A DNA stretch of 21,672 bases from a virus: the IMG/VR virus record IMGVR_UViG_3300007345_007461, positions 1 to 21,672 of that record. One strand, 5' to 3'. The position numbers and the translations under genes are program-made. Each line of letters starts with the position of its first letter. Position 1 is the first letter of the stretch. Positions 18,213 through 21,672 of the stretch are shown in pieces. The notes under the pieces are model-generated. The model saw nothing but the letters and a program-made list of their open reading frames with translations, had not been told where the DNA came from and made no database searches.

Positions 18213-20001
18213 TCTGTCTTTCGAGTTGTTCCGCCACAAGTTCTTGTTCGCTTGGGCTTAATTGATCAAGTTCGTATTCTCCCGATGCAAGTTTTTCAAT
18301 CAAGTATTGTATATATTGTTCATCGTAAGTATAACTGTCAGATGTGGATTTGTCAATCTCTATCCACTTACTTCCATTAAATTTGAACAATTTATTTGGC
18401 ATTACATCTACTCTTAGATATACGTCTCCTTTTTCGGCATCCTTTGGAAAGGCTGTACCAAAGCCGCTACGACTTTCTCTACCTGCTTGTAAACTAAATT
18501 TTTTAGCAAGTTCTGGATATTGGCTTCGGAATACATCGCCTGCCATTAATTTCTGATTTACTTGAACATAGCCGCCAGCGTGATTTTTTATTTTAACTTC
18601 ATTAATATCGAAGTGTTCTCCATCTATCTCAACTTGCTTAGAATCTTCTTGCGCTTCTGTAGTGTCGCCCAGCGGCGCTGTCTCATCTTGTACTTCATCA
18701 ATTATCTCCTCTTTAGATTCTGGTTCTTGGGCCGCAACAGGATCCCCTGGCCAACCCTCAGGTTGATCGAATCCTGATCTTAAATAGGGATGTGTTTCCG
18801 GTGTGTGTTTTGCATCGTAGGGATCAACCTTGGGCTCTTCTGGTTCTGGAATCTGTTCTACCAGTTCCTCAAGTTTATGTTCTATTTCAGGTTCTTGCTT
18901 TTGTTCTCTTGCCCAGCCAAAACTCATCTGACTGGCTAACAGTAACAGCACAGCCAATGGATCAAACACAAATATGATTGTGATAATAACCCAAGTTACT
19001 GCTTTTTCTAACAAGTTCTTGTCTGCTTGTTCACCATAGATAAACTCAGCAATATATTTTACAGGACCAACTTCTGCTTCCAGTTTGCGATAGTTTTTCT
19101 CAAACACAAACTTTTCTTCTCTAGCACCGTCAACTATGGCCTGTTCTTTGTTGACATTACCTTCAAGTTCTTCAATACGCTTGTCAATGTCTACTGTTTT
19201 ATTGGAAGCCTGTTTGCGTAGTTGTGCAATGCGAGTTTGTATGTCTTTAATTGCAGTTGCATACTTGTCGTCAACCCGTTTAAGATCCTGGTCCAATGTG
19301 CGGTTGACGTTTCTGATTTCACGTTGTGCGGCACTGGCAACCCCAAGTTCAGTCTTTTTGGCTTTGTCTACTGCTTCATCATATTGACTGCCGCCAGCAA
19401 AACTGCCTTTGAATCTTTCTTCTGCGGCTTTGATGTCTGCTTCTTTACGTGCAGTAGCCTGTGCTAGTCGTTGGTTCTGTTGTTCAACCTTTTTGTCAGC
19501 GGCGGCACGAAGTGTGGCTTTTTCATCTTTAATGCGACTGTAGATTTTGTCTAACTCTTTCTGCTCATTGTCCACTAAGTTGTCAACACGAACATCTTCA
19601 CCCTTGAGCAGCCTACTGATTTCATCTTGCCAACGTTTTATCTTGGCTTCACTGCGAGCCATCTTGTCATCGAGAGTAGAGATCTGTGCCACTTGCTCTG
19701 TGCTCATGGCAGTTTGTTCGATGTGTGCCTTACTTAAGAAACCAAAAATACCCATGCTGGTAATAAACATCAGAACCAGCACGGCAATGAACATGTAACT
19801 CTTTAACAGTACAGGAGCACGTTCCCAATTTGCTTTAAGCCACCAAGCCGAAACCAACTTGGCTACTTCCAATACCGTGCCCATGATTACAATTGGAATA
19901 ACTGCGGCCGCAAAGATTGCAGTCAAGCCAATTACCGAATAATATATTGCAACTGCTGAGATACTCAGACCAGTTAAAAAAGTTAAACTTGCTAAGAACA
20001 T
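18199..20001 (-). CDS. 600-aa membrane protein with long coiled coil and acidic C-terminal region
   Basis: Three N-terminal hydrophobic segments (about 3-27, 28-52, 66-90) are followed by a coiled coil (about 100-310, repeated charged heptads such as DDKMARSEAKIKRWQDEI). A fourth hydrophobic stretch (334-360, with VFDPLAVLLLLAS) comes next, then an acidic Pro/Glu linker (365-455) and a C-domain (about 485-600) containing FGTAFPKDAEKGDVYLRVD and LFKFNGSKWIEID. The architecture resembles DUF4407-type proteins and proteins I recall from marine T4-like phages; function is unknown. The C-domain GDVYLRVD...LFKFNG.KW pattern resembles small virion-associated beta units, a weak hint. There is no Shine-Dalgarno; TATAAAAA ends 6 nt before the ATG, so initiation may be leaderless. 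The 3' end overlaps the glycosyltransferase start. Confidence 0.85.
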   Translation of the reverse strand: MFLASLTFLTGLSISAVAIYYSVIGLTAIFAAAVIPIVIMGTVLEVAKLVSAWWLKANWERAPVLLKSYMFIAVLVLMFITSMGIFGFLSKAHIEQTAMSTEQVAQISTLDDKMARSEAKIKRWQDEISRLLKGEDVRVDNLVDNEQKELDKIYSRIKDEKATLRAAADKKVEQQNQRLAQATARKEADIKAAEERFKGSFAGGSQYDEAVDKAKKTELGVASAAQREIRNVNRTLDQDLKRVDDKYATAIKDIQTRIAQLRKQASNKTVDIDKRIEELEGNVNKEQAIVDGAREEKFVFEKNYRKLEAEVGPVKYIAEFIYGEQADKNLLEKAVTWVIITIIFVFDPLAVLLLLASQMSFGWAREQKQEPEIEHKLEELVEQIPEPEEPKVDPYDAKHTPETHPYLRSGFDQPEGWPGDPVAAQEPESKEEIIDEVQDETAPLGDTTEAQEDSKQVEIDGEHFDINEVKIKNHAGGYVQVNQKLMAGDVFRSQYPELAKKFSLQAGRESRSGFGTAFPKDAEKGDVYLRVDVMPNKLFKFNGSKWIEIDKSTSDSYTYDEQYIQYLIEKLASGEYELDQLSPSEQELVAEQLERQNGKT

Positions 20002-20007
20002 TTATAA

Positions 20008-20015
20008 TTTTTATA
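20008..20015 (-). promoter_or_regulatory. candidate late-like promoter at the start of the 600-aa gene
   Basis: TATAAAAA (minus strand) matches the T4 late consensus TATAAATA at 7 of 8 positions. At T4 spacing transcription starts near 20002, one base before the ATG at 20001. No ribosome-binding site is seen upstream. An AT-rich background raises the chance of coincidence. Confidence 0.35.
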
Positions 20016-20076
20016 GTGCAAATATTACTTATTTTAATTTCTAAGGTATTAAAAAAGCAAGTTTTATTTTACCAAT

Positions 20077-20099
20077 AAAAAAACCCGCCGAAGCGGGTT
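20077..20099 (-). terminator. rho-independent terminator with TTCG loop
   Basis: On the minus strand AACCCGC (20099-20093) pairs with GCGGGTT (20088-20082) around the tetraloop TTCG, followed by a run of T. It is a strong terminator for the small genes at 20170-20607 and separates them from the 600-aa gene. Confidence 0.9.
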
Positions 20100-20110
20100 G
20101 TTAAAAATTA

Positions 20111-20162
20111 AATCGGATGAGCAGTGACAAAAGTCCTAGCCCTAGGCTCCAGACATCCGATT
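20111..20162 (-). ncRNA. candidate structured RNA upstream of the terminator
   Basis: AATCGGATG and CATCCGATT (20111-20119 and 20154-20162) form a perfect 9-bp closing stem over 34 nt. Inside, the minus strand can fold CCTA-GGGC-TAGG (or AGCC-TAG-GGCT) and GAC-TTTT-GTC, giving a three-way junction. It is non-coding, lies 7 nt after the stop of the gene at 20170, and is followed 11 nt later by a strong terminator. It could be a stable 3' UTR element, a processed small RNA, or a sensing domain ahead of a regulated terminator for the 600-aa gene. It matches no RNA family I know. Confidence 0.5.
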
Positions 20163-20169
20163 CCCCCGG

Positions 20170-20334
20170 TTAATCAAATTCCGAACCTTGGTTGTTGTAA
20201 CTCTCATATTCTTCGGCAAGACTATCAATGTAGTCGTTGTCCACAACATGCTCAAAAGCCGCGGCCCACTCATCGGGTTCGATGTAGGTAGCATCTTCGG
20301 CAAGGTCAATCAACATGCCTTTGACTCGTCCCAT
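20170..20334 (-). CDS. small acidic protein, 54 aa, hypothetical
   Basis: This frame starts at an ATG at 20334 with TAAGGAG 7 nt upstream and runs 54 codons. The product (begins MGRVKGMLIDLAEDATYIEP) is strongly acidic, with EEYESYNNQGSEFD at its end, and has no membrane segment or Cys. It follows the gene at 20350 with a 15-nt gap that consists mainly of its ribosome-binding site, so the two form an operon from the early-type promoter at 20640-20685. The strong site, codon use and spacing support a real gene. Its function is unknown; small acidic early phage proteins often act as inhibitors or mimics, but nothing here shows that. Confidence 0.75.
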   Translation of the reverse strand: MGRVKGMLIDLAEDATYIEPDEWAAAFEHVVDNDYIDSLAEEYESYNNQGSEFD

Positions 20335-20349
20335 TTTTTTCTCCTTAGG

Positions 20350-20607
20350 TTAAACGGTTACGGATTCCCAACCATGCACAGGTGCAGCTTCGCCCCACCA
20401 ACGGTTACGCTCAATTTTGCGGCGAGCGGCCAACATCTTACTGCGAAGTTTCAAAAACTCCTTAGTGGGTTCGGCATGAATGCCACCTAGGGCCTGCATC
20501 TGTAGCAAGCATTCATCGCGCTTGGCATAGGTGCTAAGTGCCTCAACGGGAACCAAGAAAGGAACACCGCTACTAAACACCGGGCTACGATAAAGTGCTT
20601 TTTCCAT
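20350..20607 (-). CDS. small protein, 85 aa, hypothetical
   Basis: The start is the ATG at 20607 with AGGAG 6 nt upstream; a TTG two codons earlier is less likely. The product begins MEKALYRSPVFSSGVPFLVP and is soluble, with a basic helical stretch (about 50-70, KEFLKLRSKMLAARRKIERN) and a tryptophan-rich end (RWWGEAAPVHGW). A nucleic-acid or protein partner is plausible from the basic helix but not demonstrated. It is the first gene behind the duplicated early-type promoter, with a leader of about 26 nt, and is followed by the 54-aa acidic gene. Confidence 0.75.
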   Translation of the reverse strand: MEKALYRSPVFSSGVPFLVPVEALSTYAKRDECLLQMQALGGIHAEPTKEFLKLRSKMLAARRKIERNRWWGEAAPVHGWESVTV

Positions 20608-20639
20608 GTTCAACTCCTGTTTTGTTACTGTATGGAATA

Positions 20640-20685
20640 ATTATAGCAAAATTCAGAATTTCGAGCAAGTACTACCTTAGTATTA
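20640..20685 (-). promoter_or_regulatory. early-type promoter with 23-nt upstream box (copy A)
   Basis: The box at 20685-20663 contains GTAGTACTTGCTC, and the TTGCTC part (20668-20663) stands 17 nt from a perfect TATAAT (20645-20640). The same box, with two differences in 23 nt, and the same spacing recur at 21011-21056. The predicted start near 20633 gives a 26-nt leader with AGGAG for the gene at 20607. Confidence 0.72.
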
Positions 20686-20689
20686 CTTT

Positions 20690-21010
20690 TTAGTATTGAT
20701 TCAGCGCAGGTGCATACTTACGTATTAACTCACGCTCCAAGCCGTGTGCGGGTTTGCGACCCCGTACAATGTCCACAATGCCGTACTCGAATGCTTTACT
20801 GCCGTAAGTTCTAATACTTTCGCATAAAGGCCAATCTTTGCCGTCAGTAAGTGCTCTACGAACGTGCTTCTGCATCCGAACTTTCAATGCCCGGCTTAGT
20901 TTCTGCCCGCACACAGTAATACCAATGTATTGCTCTAGAGTAACACGATTGGTAATAACGTATACGCAATGGTTGGTGTCTTGCCGACGCTTTCTTTTCA
21001 TCATACCCAT
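20690..21010 (-). CDS. GIY-YIG nuclease
   Basis: This protein of up to 106 aa has the domain almost complete: CVYVITN (15-21, the GIY strand with VYV), EQYIGIT (26-32, the YIG strand), the catalytic Arg region LKVRMQKHVRRAL (42-54), the Glu in HGLERELIRKYAP (89-101) and a closing ALNQ. Such domains cut DNA; free-standing phage copies act as homing endonucleases or in host DNA degradation. There is no extra DNA-binding module in its short length. Start choice is open between ATG codons at 21010, 21004 and 21001. No ribosome-binding site is visible, and the promoter TATAAT touches the first ATG, so its predicted start site is the second (21004). I would favour 21004 or 21001. Confidence 0.85.
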   Translation of the reverse strand: MGMMKRKRRQDTNHCVYVITNRVTLEQYIGITVCGQKLSRALKVRMQKHVRRALTDGKDWPLCESIRTYGSKAFEYGIVDIVRGRKPAHGLERELIRKYAPALNQY

Positions 21011-21056
21011 ATTATACTAAATTGGGTATTTTTGAGCAAGTACTACTTAAGTATTA
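21011..21056 (-). promoter_or_regulatory. early-type promoter with 23-nt upstream box (copy B), leaderless geometry
   Basis: The box at 21056-21034 contains GTAGTACTTGCTC; TTGCTC (21039-21034) is 17 nt from TATAAT (21016-21011), which abuts the first ATG of the GIY-YIG gene. The predicted start is 21004, an in-frame ATG. The box overlaps the stop codon of the gene at 21054. Confidence 0.72.
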
Positions 21057-21278
21057 GTGCAGAGTTTGTGGGTTTAAATCGTCTAATTCAAATACCTGTA
21101 ATACTTTAGTTACATTTTCGGGTAAATCATTCTCATCTGCTTCGCCCGGTAAAATTACAGTTTTTAAATTACCTTCAACATCTAAAACAAATACAAATTC
21201 ATTTCCCTCAATTGTGTCATTAATTTCTTCTAAATCTTCTTCAGTAATGTCTAAATTATTTTTTATTGTATTTGTCAC
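21054..21278 (-). CDS. small acidic protein, 74 aa, hypothetical
   Basis: This very acidic protein (ITEEDLEEINDTIEGNEF, LPGEADENDLPENV) has one strand-rich segment FVFVLDVEGNLKTVILPG (28-45). It has no Cys or membrane segment. The start is a GTG at 21278 with AAAGG 7 nt upstream; no ATG is available in frame. It overlaps the end of the metalloprotease gene by 23 nt, so it is coupled to it. The function is unknown. The acidic, short design resembles regulatory or inhibitor proteins only in a general way. Confidence 0.68.
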   Translation of the reverse strand: MTNTIKNNLDITEEDLEEINDTIEGNEFVFVLDVEGNLKTVILPGEADENDLPENVTKVLQVFELDDLNPQTLH

Positions 21279-21672
21279 GATATTGCCTTTCTAATTTACG
21301 ATAATATGTCGTACTCTTTTTGACCAACAAGTCTATTATTTTAGTGTCTTTACGAAAATAATGTCTATATATTTGATAAGTTGGTGTCTTTTTAATATTG
21401 ACATTTTTCTTTTGATAAACAAATTTTTCCAATGCCATACCTGCAGCCGCAGTAAAAGCATAGGCATCTATTTCATCATTCATGCCGTAATATTCTTGGT
21501 GTTCTTTAAAGAATAGATTCTTTTCTCTACTACGATAAAGTCTGCCTTCATTAAAATGTCTGCGTCTGAACTGACCCATGTGTACAAACTCGTGCCCTAT
21601 GATGCTGGCAATGTCCACTGCCAGTTCATGCCAGTGAGCAAATGACAAGTCAGATTCATCAAAACAAAAAGT
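21256..21672 (-). CDS. HExxH zinc metalloprotease-like protein (5' end cut by window edge)
   Basis: The frame is open to the right edge, so the N-terminus is missing; the visible 138 codons begin TFCFDESDLSFAHWHEL. HEFVHMGQF carries the HExxH zinc motif, and the downstream NDEIDAYAF may provide the third ligand, as in gluzincin-like peptidases. The region after it is basic and rich in Tyr/Arg. Proteins with this HEFVH...Q.R...DEI.AYA arrangement occur in T4-like marine phages as I recall, but the target is unknown (virion protein processing or host protein cleavage). The 3' end overlaps the GTG of the next gene by 23 nt. An in-frame TTG at 21648 is not needed as a start. Confidence 0.7.
   Translation of the reverse strand, partial: TFCFDESDLSFAHWHELAVDIASIIGHEFVHMGQFRRRHFNEGRLYRSREKNLFFKEHQEYYGMNDEIDAYAFTAAAGMALEKFVYQKKNVNIKKTPTYQIYRHYFRKDTKIIDLLVKKSTTYYRKLERQYRDKYNKK

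Noticed and set aside
20101-20180. tRNA gene
   Set aside because: The 9-bp stem encloses only 34 nt, and there is no T-loop (TTCRANNC) or 7-nt anticodon arm; it is too short for a tRNA.
20663-21039. T4 MotA-type middle promoters at the TTGCTC boxes
   Set aside because: TTGCT resembles the MotA box, but spacing to TATAAT is longer than in T4, and TTGCTC at 17 nt fits a -35 position better.
1-21672. Bacterial chromosome segment or integrated prophage
   Set aside because: There are no housekeeping operons, integrase or attachment repeats. T4-type late promoters, gene overlaps and phage-typical genes run from edge to edge, although a virion structural gene is not seen.

Overview
The window most likely comes from a T4-like (tailed, myovirus-type) bacteriophage of a Gram-negative, probably marine, bacterium. 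Four things point there. Short, tightly packed and often overlapping genes run almost entirely on one strand. T4-type late promoter sequences (core TAAATACT, compare TATAAATA in T4) sit upstream of six genes. The gene set is typical of large marine phages: ribosomal protein bS21, ClpS, small heat-shock protein, DEDD exonuclease, GIY-YIG nuclease, UV-damage endonuclease and sugar-nucleotide genes. There are no transposases, rRNAs or tRNAs. G+C looks close to 40% by eye, with one much more A-rich gene at 5126-6280. The host cannot be named from this sequence.

Layout. (1) 1-5125, minus strand: a UvsE-type UV endonuclease (cut by the window edge), a phosphomannomutase-like HAD phosphatase, a methyltransferase-fold protein, an amidinotransferase, a 2-oxoglutarate/Fe oxygenase-like protein and a UDP-glucose/GDP-mannose dehydrogenase. 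These look like a sugar or small-molecule modification cassette. (2) 5126-7966, plus strand: a glycosyltransferase-like protein, a fatty-acid desaturase and a class 3 lipase. A possible small minus-strand gene and a symmetric divergent promoter lie between the last two. (3) 8010-14622, minus strand: an envelope block with an outer-membrane beta-barrel protein, a 50-aa CCxxGCxxC protein, a PiT phosphate transporter, a small secreted protein, two membrane proteins and two large exported proteins, one with a long Thr/Asn repeat. Most of it is under late promoters. (4) 14669-18212, minus strand: small conserved proteins, a gamma-glutamylcyclotransferase-like enzyme, a DEDDh exonuclease, ClpS, Hsp20, bS21 and a family 2 glycosyltransferase. 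(5) 18199-21672, minus strand: a 600-aa membrane/coiled-coil protein, a terminator, a structured RNA candidate, small genes driven by a duplicated early-type promoter, a GIY-YIG nuclease and an HExxH metalloprotease cut by the window edge.

Regulation is the most informative part. Six copies of TAAATACT mark probable late transcription units. Two near-identical 23-nt boxes, each placing TTGCTC 17 nt from a perfect TATAAT, mark probable early promoters. Four genes lacking a Shine-Dalgarno have a promoter positioned so that the mRNA would start at or next to the start codon (leaderless). For hsp20 and a 52-aa gene, an inverted repeat would hide the ribosome-binding site in read-through transcripts, while a late-like promoter inside the repeat would yield a transcript with a free site. 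That is the logic known for T4 genes e and soc.

Together the genes suggest a phage that remodels its host: membrane lipids (desaturase, lipase), phosphate uptake (PiT), surface proteins (exported block), glycans (sugar and glycosyltransferase genes) and proteostasis or translation (ClpS, Hsp20, bS21).
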